A DNA stretch of 64,000 nt from Pararoseomonas sp. SCSIO 73927 (GTDB lineage: Bacteria > Pseudomonadota > Alphaproteobacteria > Acetobacterales > Acetobacteraceae): assembly GCF_037040815.1 (NCBI RefSeq), contig NZ_CP146232.1, forward strand, positions 3,283,501-3,347,500. The letters are read 5' to 3'. The notes below the pieces were generated by a model. That model searched no databases. It was not told where the DNA came from and was given only the letters and a program-made list of their open reading frames with translations. Below, one piece after another: positions 1 to 11,074 of the stretch. Within the stretch, counting starts at the first letter, position 1; the number at the start of each line of letters is the position of its first letter. Made by a program: the position numbers and the translations under genes.

Positions 1-894
1 CGCGGTGATGGGGAGCATTCCCACGGCGGCGTCCCCCGCCAGGGCGAAGCGGGGCGCGGCGAAGCGGCGGGCGTAGGTCGCGGCCAGTGGGTAGCTGTGC
101 CGCGTGCCGGCCAGCCGGACCGGGCCGAGCCCGCGCCGGCGAAGGGCGCGCATCACCTCCGCCTCGAAGGCCGGCGGGGGCAGCTCCATCAGCCGGGCGA
201 TCTCCTCCGGCGCGCGGGTCAGCACGAGGGAGGAGGCGCCCCCGTTCAGCGGCAGCAGCGCGACGGTCTGGCCGTAGTCGAACCACTCCGTCGCGACATG
301 CCCGTGCGGCGCGGCGTGCTCCACCCGGCAGACGAGCATGGAGCGCCCGAAATCCCGGACCGAGGCGGTGATGCCCATCTGCTCCCGCGCCTGGGAGAAG
401 CGCGTATCGGCCGCCACGGCCAGCGGCGCCCGCAGGACCTCTCCGCCCCGCAGGCGCAGCTCGGCGGACGCGGCACCGGTCGCCACGCGCTCCACCGCGG
501 TGCCGGTGCGCAGGTCGATGGCCGGAACGGAACGCGCCACGCCGTGCAGGGCCCGCCGGATCAGGTGGTTTGAGACGAGAAAGCCCAGCGCCTCCGCCCC
601 GCCGGGGGCCCCGCCCGTGTCGAAGGTGAGCGCGAAGGGGTCGGTCCCGTTCAGGACCCGTGCCTGGCGCAGGGGCGAGACGGATTCGGCGGGGATCAGG
701 TCCCAGGCGCCGATCCTCTCCAGCAGGGCGCGGGAGTGGTGGGTGAGGGCGATCTCCCGCCCGTCGTAGGCCGGGTCCGCCAGCGCCGCCTCGGGCTGGC
801 GCTCTACCAGCACGGTGGAGAGCCCCTCCCGCGCCAGGAGCACCGCCAGGGCCAGCCCGACCGGACCCGCACCGATGATCGCCACGTCGTGCAA
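1..894 (-). CDS. UbiH/UbiF-type FAD monooxygenase, 3' end cut off by window edge
   Basis: Only the N-terminal 298 residues of a flavin-dependent aromatic hydroxylase are in the window. The protein opens with a Rossmann FAD motif, [20 protein letters not shown]. It also carries an [16 protein letters not shown] segment and ends near the second FAD motif ([14 protein letters not shown]), all typical of the UbiH/UbiF/COQ6 family of ubiquinone-ring hydroxylases. Family members are about 390-410 residues, so roughly 100 residues lie outside. I chose the TTG start at 894 because an AAGGAG Shine-Dalgarno lies 8 nt upstream; a GTG three codons in is weaker. The gene is divergent from glyQ. The hydroxylated ring position cannot be told from sequence; the GDAAVGM variant could mean a UbiM-like enzyme, which is a guess. 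Confidence 0.85.
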   Translation of the reverse strand, partial: MHDVAIIGAGPVGLALAVLLAREGLSTVLVERQPEAALADPAYDGREIALTHHSRALLERIGAWDLIPAESVSPLRQARVLNGTDPFALTFDTGGAPGGAEALGFLVSNHLIRRALHGVARSVPAIDLRTGTAVERVATGAASAELRLRGGEVLRAPLAVAADTRFSQAREQMGITASVRDFGRSMLVCRVEHAAPHGHVATEWFDYGQTVALLPLNGGASSLVLTRAPEEIARLMELPPPAFEAEVMRALRRRGLGPVRLAGTRHSYPLAATYARRFAAPRFALAGDAAVGMLPITA

Positions 895-912
895 TGGGGT
901 TGCTCCTTCACG

Positions 913-933
913 CCTGCCCGATCTCCGGGCAGG
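913..933. other. 8-bp perfect inverted repeat in divergent promoter region
   Basis: CCTGCCCG, 5-nt spacer ATCTC, CGGGCAGG. It lies about 20 nt upstream of the flavin monooxygenase start and 108 nt upstream of glyQ, so it could be a small operator or a 5' leader hairpin of the minus-strand gene. No T-run follows on either strand, so it does not look like a terminator. Confidence 0.4.
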
Positions 934-1002
934 TCCCGCAATTTGGGGCGGAGCCGCCCGGGGGCAATGCGGCAGCCCCGCGCGGCGGGCCGAGAGGCTT
1001 CC

Positions 1003-1032
1003 TTGCGGGCTTTCCGGGGCGGGCCGTATACC
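1003..1032 (+). promoter_or_regulatory. Candidate glyQ promoter giving a leaderless transcript
   Basis: TTGCGG (1003-1008), an 18-nt spacer, then TATACC (1027-1032). The -10 element ends 8 nt before the glyQ ATG at 1041, so transcription would begin at or next to the start codon. No Shine-Dalgarno precedes the ATG, which fits a leaderless mRNA. This rests on motif matching only. Confidence 0.35.
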
Positions 1033-1040
1033 GGCGCGCC

Positions 1041-1940
1041 ATGGCCGATCATACGCTGTCCAACCAGCCGCCCGTGGGGCAGACCACGCCCCTGCCGTTC
1101 CAGGACATGATCCTGGCGCTCCACGCCTTCTGGTCGAAGCAGGGCTGCGCCATCCTGCAGCCCTACGACCTGGAGATGGGGGCGGGCACCTTCCACCCCG
1201 CCACCACCCTGCGGGCCCTGGGGCCGAAGCCCTGGCGGGCGGCCTACGTGCAGCCGAGCCGCCGCCCCACGGATGGCCGCTACGGCAACAACCCGAACCG
1301 CCTGGGCGCCTACTACCAGTACCAGGTGATCCTGAAGCCGAGCCCGCCCGACCCGCAATCCCTCCTCATCGAGAGCTACCGGGCCATCGGCATCGACCCC
1401 ATGCTGCACGACATCCGCTTCGTGGAGGATGACTGGGAGAGCCCGACCCTCGGCGCCTGGGGGCTGGGCTGGGAGGTGTGGTGCGACGGGATGGAGGTGA
1501 CGCAGTTCACCTACTTCCAGCAGGTTGGCGGCATCCCCTGCGCCGTCCCTTCCTGCGAGCTGACCTACGGGCTGGAGCGCCTAGCCATGTACATCCAGGG
1601 CGTGGAGAACGTGTACGACCTGGCCTTCAACTCGGCCGGCCTGACCTATGGCGACGTGTTCCTGCGGAACGAGCGGGAGTTCTCCGCCTATTCCTTCGAG
1701 CGCGCCGATGTCCCCGTGCTGTTCCGCCATTTCGCGGAGGCGGAGGCCGAGTGCAACGCGCTCTGCGACGCGGAGCTGCCGCTGCCGGCCTACGACCAGT
1801 GCATCAAGGCCAGCCACACCTTCAACCTGCTCGACGCGCGCGGCGCGATCAGCGTGACGGAACGCGCCTCCTACATCGGCCGTGTCCGCGCGCTGGCGAA
1901 GCGGTGCTGCGAAGGTTGGCTCGCCGGGGAGACGGTGTGA
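1041..1940 (+). CDS. glyQ: Glycyl-tRNA synthetase alpha subunit
   Basis: Catalytic alpha chain of the bacterial alpha2beta2 glycyl-tRNA synthetase, which charges tRNA-Gly in the cytoplasm. The 299 residues match the family length of about 300. Conserved blocks include [20 protein letters not shown] near residue 30, the [12 protein letters not shown] block and [17 protein letters not shown], all diagnostic of GlyQ. The ATG at 1041 is chosen because homology begins just after it; the frame is open further upstream, but that extension is low-complexity. The stop codon shares one base with the glyS start, so the two subunits are translationally coupled. Confidence 0.97.
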   Translation: MADHTLSNQPPVGQTTPLPFQDMILALHAFWSKQGCAILQPYDLEMGAGTFHPATTLRALGPKPWRAAYVQPSRRPTDGRYGNNPNRLGAYYQYQVILKPSPPDPQSLLIESYRAIGIDPMLHDIRFVEDDWESPTLGAWGLGWEVWCDGMEVTQFTYFQQVGGIPCAVPSCELTYGLERLAMYIQGVENVYDLAFNSAGLTYGDVFLRNEREFSAYSFERADVPVLFRHFAEAEAECNALCDAELPLPAYDQCIKASHTFNLLDARGAISVTERASYIGRVRALAKRCCEGWLAGETV

Positions 1941-4177
1941 TGCCCGAGCTCCTTCTCGAGATCCTCTCCGAGGAAATTCCCGCCCGCATGCAGGCCCGCG
2001 CCGCGGAGGACCTGGCGCGGCTGACCGCCGAGGCGCTGAAGCCCGCCGGGCTGGCGCTGGAGGGGGCGCGCACGCTGTATGGCCCGCGCCGCATTGCCCT
2101 GATCGCGGAGATGCCGGCGGCGACCCCCGCGACCGAGCGCGAGGAGAAGGGCCCCCGCCTGGGCGCGCCGGAGCAGGCGCTGGGGGGCTTCGCCCGCAAG
2201 TTCTCCCTGCCGGATGCGGCGGTGGCGGCGATGCGGGCGGCCACGGGCGCCTCCGACGCGCCGGTCTATGAGGGGGAGGGGCTCACGATCCTGGCCCGGC
2301 CGGAGAAGTCCGGCGCCTCCTTCCTGCTGCGCCTCGCCAACCCCGCCCGTTCCAGCGCGGAGGTGCTGGCCGAGGCCATCCCCGCCCTGATCCGCCGCTT
2401 TCCCTGGCCGAAGTCGATGCGCTGGGGCACCTCGGACCTGATCTGGGTGCGCCCGATGCAGCGCATCCTCTGCCTGCTGGACGGGAAGGTGGTTCCCTTC
2501 AGGCTGGGCGATGGCGCGGACGACGCGCACGGCCTGCACTCCGCCGACGTCACCGAGGGCCACCGCATCCAGTCGCCCGGCGCCTTCGCCGTGGCGTCCG
2601 CCGCCGAGTACGAGGCCGGGCTGCGCGAGCGCTCCGTGATCCCCGACGCCGCGGAGCGCGAGCGGATGATCGAGGAGGGCATCACGGCCCTTGCCGCCGC
2701 CGAGGGGCTTGAGGTGGTGCCGGACCGCGGCCTGCTGGCCGAGGTGGCGGGGCTGGTGGAGTGGCCCGTGCCGCTGCTGGGCCGGATCGACGACGCCTTC
2801 ATGGACCTGCCGCCCGAGCTGATGCGGACGACCATGCGGGTGAACCAGCGCTACTTCGCGTTGCGCAAGCCGAACGGCGAGGCCGCCGCCCGCTTCGCGC
2901 TGGTGGCCAACATCGACGCGACGGACGGCGGCGCGGCGATCGTGGGCGGGAACGAGCGCGTTCTGCGCGCCCGCCTCTCCGACGCGCGCTTCTTCTGGGA
3001 CCTGGACCGCAAGGGGAACCTGGAGGCCTTCCTGCCGAAGCTCGATTCCGTGGTGTTCCACGCCAAGCTCGGCACGCAGGGCGACCGCGTGCGGCGGCTG
3101 GAGCGGCTGGCACGTCACCTCGCGCCGATGGTGGGGTCGGAGTCGGACCTGGCCGGGCGCGCCGCGCGGCTGGCGAAGGCGGACCTCGCCTCCGGCATGG
3201 TGGGCGAATTCCCGGAGCTGCAGGGCGTGATGGGCCGCTACTACGCCCTGCACGCCGGCGAAGATTCCCGCGTGGCGGAGGCGGTGGGCGCGCATTACCG
3301 GCCTCTCGGCCCGGGCGACGCCGTTCCCTCCGAGCCCACCGCCATCGCCGTGGCGCTGGCGGACAAGCTGGACCAGCTCGCCGGCTTCTTCGCGGCGGAT
3401 GAGCGCCCGACCGGCTCCGGCGATCCCTACGCGCTGCGCCGCGCCGCCCTCGGCGTCATCCGCATCATCCGCGAGAACGGGCTGCGCCTGCCGCTGGCGG
3501 ACGCGCTGGCGGAGGCCTTCTTCGGCTATCCCATGGCCCAGGGCAGCACCGCGACGCCGGAGTTCGGCATGGCCGTGGCGGCGGAGCGGATGAACGCCGG
3601 CTGGAAGCCGCCCGCCGATCCGGCCCACCCGCCGATGGTGGCCGCCTTCGCCCAGGGGGTGATCGAGTTCCTGGCGGAGCGCCTGCGCGTGCAGATGCGG
3701 GCGGAGGGGCTGCGTCACGATCTCGTGGCCGCCGCCTTCGGCACCTCCGGCGACGACGACCTGAACCGGCTGCTGGCCCGCGCCGACGCGCTGCGCGACT
3801 TCCTCTCCACCGAGGCGGGGACGGACCTCGTGGCCGCCTATCGTCGCGCGGCCAACATCCTGCGGATCGAGGAGAAGAAGGACGGCCGCGCCTACGCGCC
3901 CGCCATCGATCCCGGGCTGCTGCGGGCACCGGAGGAGATGGCCCTGGCCGCCGCGCTGGAGGCGGCCCGCCCGGCGGTGGGCGCCGCCCTGTCGCGGGAG
4001 GATTTCGCGGGCGCCATGACGGCGCTGGCCCCCCTCCGCGCGCCCGTGGACGCCTTCTTCGACCGGGTCACCGTCAATGACCCGGATCGCTCGCAGCGCG
4101 CGAATCGGCTAGGCTTGCTGGCGCTGCTGCGCGCGGCCATGGACGAAGTGGCGGACATCGCCCGCATCGAAGGCTGA
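1940..4177 (+). CDS. glyS: Glycyl-tRNA synthetase beta subunit
   Basis: Beta chain (745 residues) of the tetrameric glycyl-tRNA synthetase, needed for tRNA binding and full activity. It begins PELLLEILSEEIPARMQ, the family's N-terminal signature, and carries FPWPKSMRW, LMRTTMRVNQRYF and the C-terminal DALR-type anticodon-binding region (YRRAANIL, ending NRLGLLALLR). It is slightly longer than E. coli GlyS, as is usual in alphaproteobacteria. The ATG overlaps the glyQ stop (TGATG). ppdK follows 11 nt downstream and is probably cotranscribed. Confidence 0.97.
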   Translation: MPELLLEILSEEIPARMQARAAEDLARLTAEALKPAGLALEGARTLYGPRRIALIAEMPAATPATEREEKGPRLGAPEQALGGFARKFSLPDAAVAAMRAATGASDAPVYEGEGLTILARPEKSGASFLLRLANPARSSAEVLAEAIPALIRRFPWPKSMRWGTSDLIWVRPMQRILCLLDGKVVPFRLGDGADDAHGLHSADVTEGHRIQSPGAFAVASAAEYEAGLRERSVIPDAAERERMIEEGITALAAAEGLEVVPDRGLLAEVAGLVEWPVPLLGRIDDAFMDLPPELMRTTMRVNQRYFALRKPNGEAAARFALVANIDATDGGAAIVGGNERVLRARLSDARFFWDLDRKGNLEAFLPKLDSVVFHAKLGTQGDRVRRLERLARHLAPMVGSESDLAGRAARLAKADLASGMVGEFPELQGVMGRYYALHAGEDSRVAEAVGAHYRPLGPGDAVPSEPTAIAVALADKLDQLAGFFAADERPTGSGDPYALRRAALGVIRIIRENGLRLPLADALAEAFFGYPMAQGSTATPEFGMAVAAERMNAGWKPPADPAHPPMVAAFAQGVIEFLAERLRVQMRAEGLRHDLVAAAFGTSGDDDLNRLLARADALRDFLSTEAGTDLVAAYRRAANILRIEEKKDGRAYAPAIDPGLLRAPEEMALAAALEAARPAVGAALSREDFAGAMTALAPLRAPVDAFFDRVTVNDPDRSQRANRLGLLALLRAAMDEVADIARIEG

Positions 4178-4188
4178 GGAATCAGGTC

Positions 4189-6867
<2,679 letters not shown>

Positions 6868-6874
6868 AGCCGCC

Positions 6875-6898
6875 GGCGCGGGGCCGCAACCCCGCGCC
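6875..6898 (+). terminator. GC-rich 9-bp hairpin after ppdK
   Basis: A perfect inverted repeat GGCGCGGGG / CCCCGCGCC with the 6-nt loop CCGCAA starts 7 nt after the ppdK stop. There is no U-tract after it, so it is either a weak terminator or an mRNA 3'-end protecting stem. Confidence 0.5.
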
Positions 6899-6940
6899 GA
6901 GGCCGCTCGTTCCCCTCTCCCCAGGGGTTTGGAGGCGGCG

Positions 6941-7423
6941 ATGCGCGCGACGGCGATGATGGTGGCCCTTGCCCTTGCGGCCTCTCCGGCGGCCTTGTCG
7001 GCGCAGACCTTGGGCCAGTCCGGCCCGATCAGCGGCGCCCCGGCCGGCGATTCCACCCCCGCGCCCGACCTGCCCACCTATGGCCGACAGTTGCAGGCCG
7101 TGCTGGAGAAGCTCCGCAGCGCCGCCGAGCGGCCGGATACGAGGAGCGCGACCGAGGGCGGGAGCAGCGAGCGCGTTGCCCGCCAGGAGGTGCTGCGCAC
7201 CATGCAGGAGGCGGTGGGCGTGGTGCGGACGGCGCCCGCCGATTACCGCAACCAGCCGGAGTACGAGGAGGCGGAGCGGCGGGTCCGCACCATCACCCAG
7301 CGCGTGCAGGGGCAGCACGAGCCCGCCGACCTCAACAAGCCCGCGCAGGACATTATCCACGCGATTGAGGCCCTGCAGGCGAAGGTTGCCGCGGCAGGGG
7401 CCGCCGGCTCCCCCCGCGGCTGA
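6941..7423 (+). CDS. Exported hypothetical protein, helical
   Basis: A 160-residue protein of unknown function. A typical Sec signal peptide (MRATAMMVALALAASPAALS, cleavage near AQT at residue 21) is followed by a Pro/Gly-rich linker and a charged, probably helical region (residues 45-150) with no cysteines and no recognised domain. A GGAGG Shine-Dalgarno 5 nt before the ATG supports this start. It sits 73 nt after ppdK behind a hairpin, so it is probably its own transcript or read through. A periplasmic location is inferred from the signal peptide alone. Confidence 0.75.
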   Translation: MRATAMMVALALAASPAALSAQTLGQSGPISGAPAGDSTPAPDLPTYGRQLQAVLEKLRSAAERPDTRSATEGGSSERVARQEVLRTMQEAVGVVRTAPADYRNQPEYEEAERRVRTITQRVQGQHEPADLNKPAQDIIHAIEALQAKVAAAGAAGSPRG

Positions 7424-7432
7424 GGCGCCGCC

Positions 7433-8263
7433 CTAGGGGGCGATCTCCATCAGCACGGGGACGTGGTCGCTCGCCTTCTCCCAGTCGCGCGCGTCCTTCA
7501 GCACCGCGTGCCGCCGCAGCCCGCCAGCCAGGTCCTGGCTGACCCAGATGTGGTCCAGCCGCCGGCCCCGGTCCGCGGCGCGCCAGTCCTTCGCGCGGTA
7601 GGACCACCACGTGTAGAGCTTCTGGTCCGCCGGAACGAAATGGCGCAGCGCGTCGTACCAGTCCCCGGCCGCGATCCAGCGGCCCATGGCCTCCACCTCC
7701 ACCGGCGTATGGGAAACGACGTCGACGAGCTGCTTGTGACTCCACACGTCGTGCTCCATCGGGGCGATGTTGAGATCGCCCACCAGCACGGAGCGGCGGG
7801 CGGGGCCGCGCGCGGCGGTCCAGGCCGTGACCTCCGCCAGGAAGTCCAGCTTGTGCGCGAACTTGGGATTGGCCTCCCGGTCCGGCACGTCGCCGCCGGC
7901 GGGCACGTAGAAGTTGTGCACCTCCAACGGCCCGCCCGGCAGGTCCACGGCGACGCCGAGGTGCCGGCAGTCGCCCTTGCCGCACCAGTCCTGCCAGTCC
8001 GGGATGCGGGTGAGGGGATGGCGGGAGAGGACGGCGACGCCGTTGTAGCCCTTCATCCCCGTGATGATGCGGTGGGCGAAGCCCAGCGCCTCCGCCGCCT
8101 CGTGCGGGAAGTGCTCGTCCGGGGTCTTCGTCTCCTGCAGGCACAGGATGTCCGGGTCGAGCTCCTCCACCAGCCGCCGCATCAGCGGCGCGCGCAGGCG
8201 GACGGAGTTGATGTTCCAGGTGGCCACGCGCAGGGGCGTGGCCACCGCGGCCGGTACGGTCAC
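7433..8263 (-). CDS. xth: Exodeoxyribonuclease III
   Basis: AP endonuclease and 3'-5' exonuclease of base-excision repair; 276 residues of the endonuclease/exonuclease/phosphatase fold. Visible catalytic residues: WNINSVR near the start, LQETK (Glu44, metal ligand), GDLNIAP (Asp163, Asn165) and C-terminal SDHVPV (His267). The length is usual for the ExoA/XthA family. The start lies 7 nt downstream of the preceding gene's stop on the same strand, so the two form a short operon. Confidence 0.95.
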   Translation of the reverse strand: MTVPAAVATPLRVATWNINSVRLRAPLMRRLVEELDPDILCLQETKTPDEHFPHEAAEALGFAHRIITGMKGYNGVAVLSRHPLTRIPDWQDWCGKGDCRHLGVAVDLPGGPLEVHNFYVPAGGDVPDREANPKFAHKLDFLAEVTAWTAARGPARRSVLVGDLNIAPMEHDVWSHKQLVDVVSHTPVEVEAMGRWIAAGDWYDALRHFVPADQKLYTWWSYRAKDWRAADRGRRLDHIWVSQDLAGGLRRHAVLKDARDWEKASDHVPVLMEIAP

Positions 8264-8270
8264 GGGGGGA

Positions 8271-8954
8271 TCAGGCGATCCGGGCGGTGACGGTGCCCAC
8301 GCCCTCGATCACGCCCTCCAGCAGGTCGCCGCGCTGCACCGCGGCGACGTTCTCCGGCGTACCGGTCATGATGAGGTCGCCCGGAGCCAGGCGCACGAGG
8401 CGGGAGAGGTTGGCGATCACCTCCGGCACGGACCAGATCAGCTTCGAGAGGTCGGAGGTCTGGCGAACCTGGCCGTTCACCTTCAGCTCGATCCGGCCCT
8501 TGCTCACGTCGACCCCGGCAACCGGCACCAGCTCGCCCATCGGGGCCGAGTGGTCGAAGCCCTTGCCCATGTCCCAGGGCCGGCCGCCCTTCTTCGCCTC
8601 GGCCTGCAGGTCGCGCCGCGTCATGTCCAGGCCGGCGCAGTAGCCCCACACGTGGTTCAGCGCGTCCGCCTCCGCGATGTCGCTGCCGCCGACGCCGATC
8701 GCCACCACCAGCTCCATCTCGTGGTGCAGGTCCTTCGTCATGCTGGGGTAGGGCATGTCGGCGCCGCCGGTCACCACCGCATCGGCCGGCTTGGTGAAGT
8801 AGAAGGGCGGCTCGCGGTCGGGGTCGCTGCCCATCTCGCGCGCGTGCTCGGCGTAGTTGCGGCCCACGCAGAAGATCCGGCGCACGGGGAATAGCCCGCC
8901 GCCGCGCACGGGCAGGGCGGCGACCGCGGGCGGGGCGATGACGTAGTCGGCCAT
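8271..8954 (-). CDS. Fumarylacetoacetate hydrolase family protein
   Basis: A 227-residue enzyme of the FAH fold, whose members hydrolyse or decarboxylate 2-oxo acids such as acylpyruvates. Metal ligands are visible at Glu79 and Glu81 (HHEMELV) and Asp110 (GYCAGLDMTRRD). CVGRNYAEHA and LIMTGTPENV are the standard family blocks. It is short, like acylpyruvase or YcgM-type members. The substrate is unknown. It precedes xth in a two-gene minus-strand operon. Confidence 0.9.
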   Translation of the reverse strand: MADYVIAPPAVAALPVRGGGLFPVRRIFCVGRNYAEHAREMGSDPDREPPFYFTKPADAVVTGGADMPYPSMTKDLHHEMELVVAIGVGGSDIAEADALNHVWGYCAGLDMTRRDLQAEAKKGGRPWDMGKGFDHSAPMGELVPVAGVDVSKGRIELKVNGQVRQTSDLSKLIWSVPEVIANLSRLVRLAPGDLIMTGTPENVAAVQRGDLLEGVIEGVGTVTARIA

Positions 8955-9393
8955 GGGACGATCCGATCCGGTTCTGGGGACGGCGCCAGGATATAAAGCC
9001 GCCCGCTCGGCGGGGATACCCCGGCGGGGCGTGCCCGCCCGGCCACCGTGGCGGAGAAGGTGCCGCGAGGATGCAACCAGCCCCGCCGCCCGCTGTTGGC
9101 AGCCCAGGCAAGCCCGGCGAGTGGGCTAGACGCGACGAGAGAGCCCCAGACCGAGCAAAGAAATGGCGCCCGGTGAGGGGGGTCACCGGGCGCCGGATAC
9201 GCTACTTCCGATCGGAGTTCTCTTTGGTCGGGTGAGCCGGCAGGGGATACCGGAGCACCACCGGCTTTGGGCCGGCGAAGGAACATTACCCATATCCACA
9301 GGAGGAATGCAAAGCGCGGAAGCGCCTCCACAATCACAGGACCGTGAGGGAGGGCAGGATTCCTGACGCGGGGAACGGCGTCGCCGCGGGGAG
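8955..9393. other. Gene-free stretch with several inverted repeats
   Basis: 439 nt without a convincing gene on either strand. It contains the strong hairpin at 9165-9194. Flanking that hairpin are two complementary arms (CCGAGCAAAGA at 9151-9161 and CTCTTTGGTCGG near 9216-9227). Further out are a CCGATCGG palindrome and repeated GCCGGC elements near 9240-9280. On the minus strand this could be a small structured RNA ending in the terminator, or simply the long 3' UTR of the amidotransferase gene. I see no 6S, SRP, RNase P or tmRNA signature. Confidence 0.4.
9156..9194 (-). terminator. Strong intrinsic terminator (minus strand)
   Basis: A perfect 12-bp stem, GGCGCCCGGTGA (9165-9176) with TCACCGGGCGCC (9183-9194), and a 6-nt loop. 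Read on the minus strand the stem is followed at once by ATTTCTTTG. It would end transcription from the amidotransferase gene or from a small RNA lying between that gene and here. On the plus strand no U-tract follows. Confidence 0.75.
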
Positions 9394-10200
9394 TTATTCC
9401 GCCGCTACGGCAGTGGCCATCGCCCCACTCCCTGCCCGGCGATGAGCGAAGGACTCCGCCGCCTCTCCGAAGCGCTCGAAGACTCGGCGGGAGAGGAGAT
9501 CCCGGTCCCAGTCATACTCGGGGTGCCACTGGACCCCTACGGCGAATCCGGGCGCCCCGTCGATGCTGGCAGCCTCGATCGTGCCGTCGGGGGCCCAGGC
9601 TTCCGGCCGCAACCGGGGCGCGGGGCGCGCGACCCCTTGATTGTGCAGCGAGTTCACGGGCACCGCCGCCGCATCATAGTCCAGCCCGGCCCAGAGCCGT
9701 GCCAACCCGCTGCCCGGTGCCACCCGCACGGAATGGGCCTTGCCCGTCCGCACCCGGACGATGGCCTGGTCGGACGGGGTGGAGTGGTCCATTCGGCCCT
9801 CCATGTCCTGGATCCGCTGGTCCAGCGACCCGCCCAGCGCAACGTTCAGCTCCTGGAAACCGCGGCAGATCGCCAGGAGCGGCACCCCGGCCGCCACGGC
9901 CGCGCGGATGAGGGGGAGGGTGGTGGCGTCCCGCGCTTCATCCTCCGGCGTGCCCTCCGCGTGTACCGGGCCGTCGTAGTAGACGGGGCAGACGTTAGAG
10001 CGGCTGCCCGTCAGCAGCAGCCCGTCCAGCCTGGAGAGAAGCTCCCGCGAGATGGCCTCGCCCGCCGCGGGCAGAAGAACGGGCATCCCGCCCACGGGGC
10101 CAAGGATGACCCGGACGTAGTGGTCGGACGCCGCGTGGTTCGGCATCCCGGTGGGACCGAAGGGCTTCACGCAGCAGGAAATGCCGATCAGGGGCCGCAT
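9394..10200 (-). CDS. Class I glutamine amidotransferase, gamma-glutamyl-GABA hydrolase (PuuD) family
   Basis: A 268-residue peptidase C26 family protein. The nucleophile is Cys112 in AICRGFQELNVALGG, and the other triad members are His226 and Glu228 in GVQWHPE. Family members cleave gamma-glutamyl bonds, as PuuD does on gamma-glutamyl-GABA in putrescine breakdown. No other puu genes are nearby, so the real substrate is open. I start at 10200 (MRPLIGIS) because homologues begin there; an in-frame ATG at 10236 would add 12 unlike residues. Confidence 0.88.
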   Translation of the reverse strand: MRPLIGISCCVKPFGPTGMPNHAASDHYVRVILGPVGGMPVLLPAAGEAISRELLSRLDGLLLTGSRSNVCPVYYDGPVHAEGTPEDEARDATTLPLIRAAVAAGVPLLAICRGFQELNVALGGSLDQRIQDMEGRMDHSTPSDQAIVRVRTGKAHSVRVAPGSGLARLWAGLDYDAAAVPVNSLHNQGVARPAPRLRPEAWAPDGTIEAASIDGAPGFAVGVQWHPEYDWDRDLLSRRVFERFGEAAESFAHRRAGSGAMATAVAAE

Positions 10201-10293
10201 GACCGATATGTTGCGGATGCACCGTGGCGGCTTCAAGGCGAAAGACTCGCCGAAATCGCGGGGCGGCCTCCCCGAAAAAGGGGGCTGGCGGCC

Positions 10294-10953
10294 CTAGTTG
10301 TTGTCCACCGGCCCCTGCATGAAGCGCGGGTCGTTGAAATCGAAGGTCGCGCGCTCCAGCCGGATGCCCGTCTCGATGCCCGAGAGCGTCACGCGGGTGG
10401 TGTGGCCCTGGCCGTCCACCACGAGCCACTGGCGCAGCTCCATGGGATTCTCGGCAAGGACCAGGGTGATCCGCCCCTCGGAGGGGTTGGCCGTGCGGAA
10501 GAGGGTGACGCGGAGGAACCCGGCCTCGCGCTGCAGCCCGCTCACCGTCACCTCGCCCGAGAGGGTGATGCGCTCCCGCAGAAGGATGCCGAGCGGGGTG
10601 GAGCCCACCGGGACGATGGAGGGCTGCCGCAGCTCCTTGTCGTAGTGCATGAACTGCCCGGCATTCGCGACGAGCAGCAGCGGCTCCGGCGCGTCGTAGT
10701 CGAAGCGCATCCGGCCGGGCCGCCAGATCAGCGCCGTGCCCTGGGCCGTGGCGCCGTTCTGGGCGATCTGGATGAAGCGGGCGCGCAGCGTGGTGATGCC
10801 GTTGAGATAGGCCTCCACCCGCTGGAGGTCGGGCCGGTCCCGGGCGGAGGGGGCGCTCTGCGCGAGGGCCGCGGGGGCCAGCGACACGGAGACGAGCGCC
10901 GGCGCGGCCAGCGGCAGGAGGGAGAGGGCGGGGAGGATCTGGCGGCGGCGCAT
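10294..10953 (-). CDS. lolA: Outer-membrane lipoprotein carrier protein LolA
   Basis: Periplasmic chaperone that takes lipoproteins from LolCDE to the outer membrane. The 219 residues begin with a basic, Ala-rich signal peptide (MRRRQILPALSLLPLA, cleavage near ALAQS at about residue 31). They continue with the LolA beta-barrel: TLRARFIQIAQNG, GRMRFDYDAP, DKELRQPS and VQ-type strands to the end. The upstream-extended frame (to 11004) is Pro/Arg-rich and lacks homology, so the start at 10953 is preferred. Confidence 0.9.
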   Translation of the reverse strand: MRRRQILPALSLLPLAAPALVSVSLAPAALAQSAPSARDRPDLQRVEAYLNGITTLRARFIQIAQNGATAQGTALIWRPGRMRFDYDAPEPLLLVANAGQFMHYDKELRQPSIVPVGSTPLGILLRERITLSGEVTVSGLQREAGFLRVTLFRTANPSEGRITLVLAENPMELRQWLVVDGQGHTTRVTLSGIETGIRLERATFDFNDPRFMQGPVDNN

Positions 10954-11074
10954 GGGCGGGAGATGGCGCGGCCGGCGCGGCGGGGGAAGGGGCGTGCGGC
11001 ACACCTCTGCGTCACCCCTGCATCCCCGCGCGCGTTAACCGCGCGGCAAGGGGCGCGGGCGTCCCCTGCGGGGC

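Noticed and set aside
913..933. Inverted repeat as T-box or riboswitch for glyQS
   Set aside because: No T-box sequence, no anti-terminator pair, and it is only 21 nt long.
9163..9366. 67-codon plus-strand frame in the gene-free stretch
   Set aside because: It begins inside the terminator hairpin, has no Shine-Dalgarno and no recognisable sequence.
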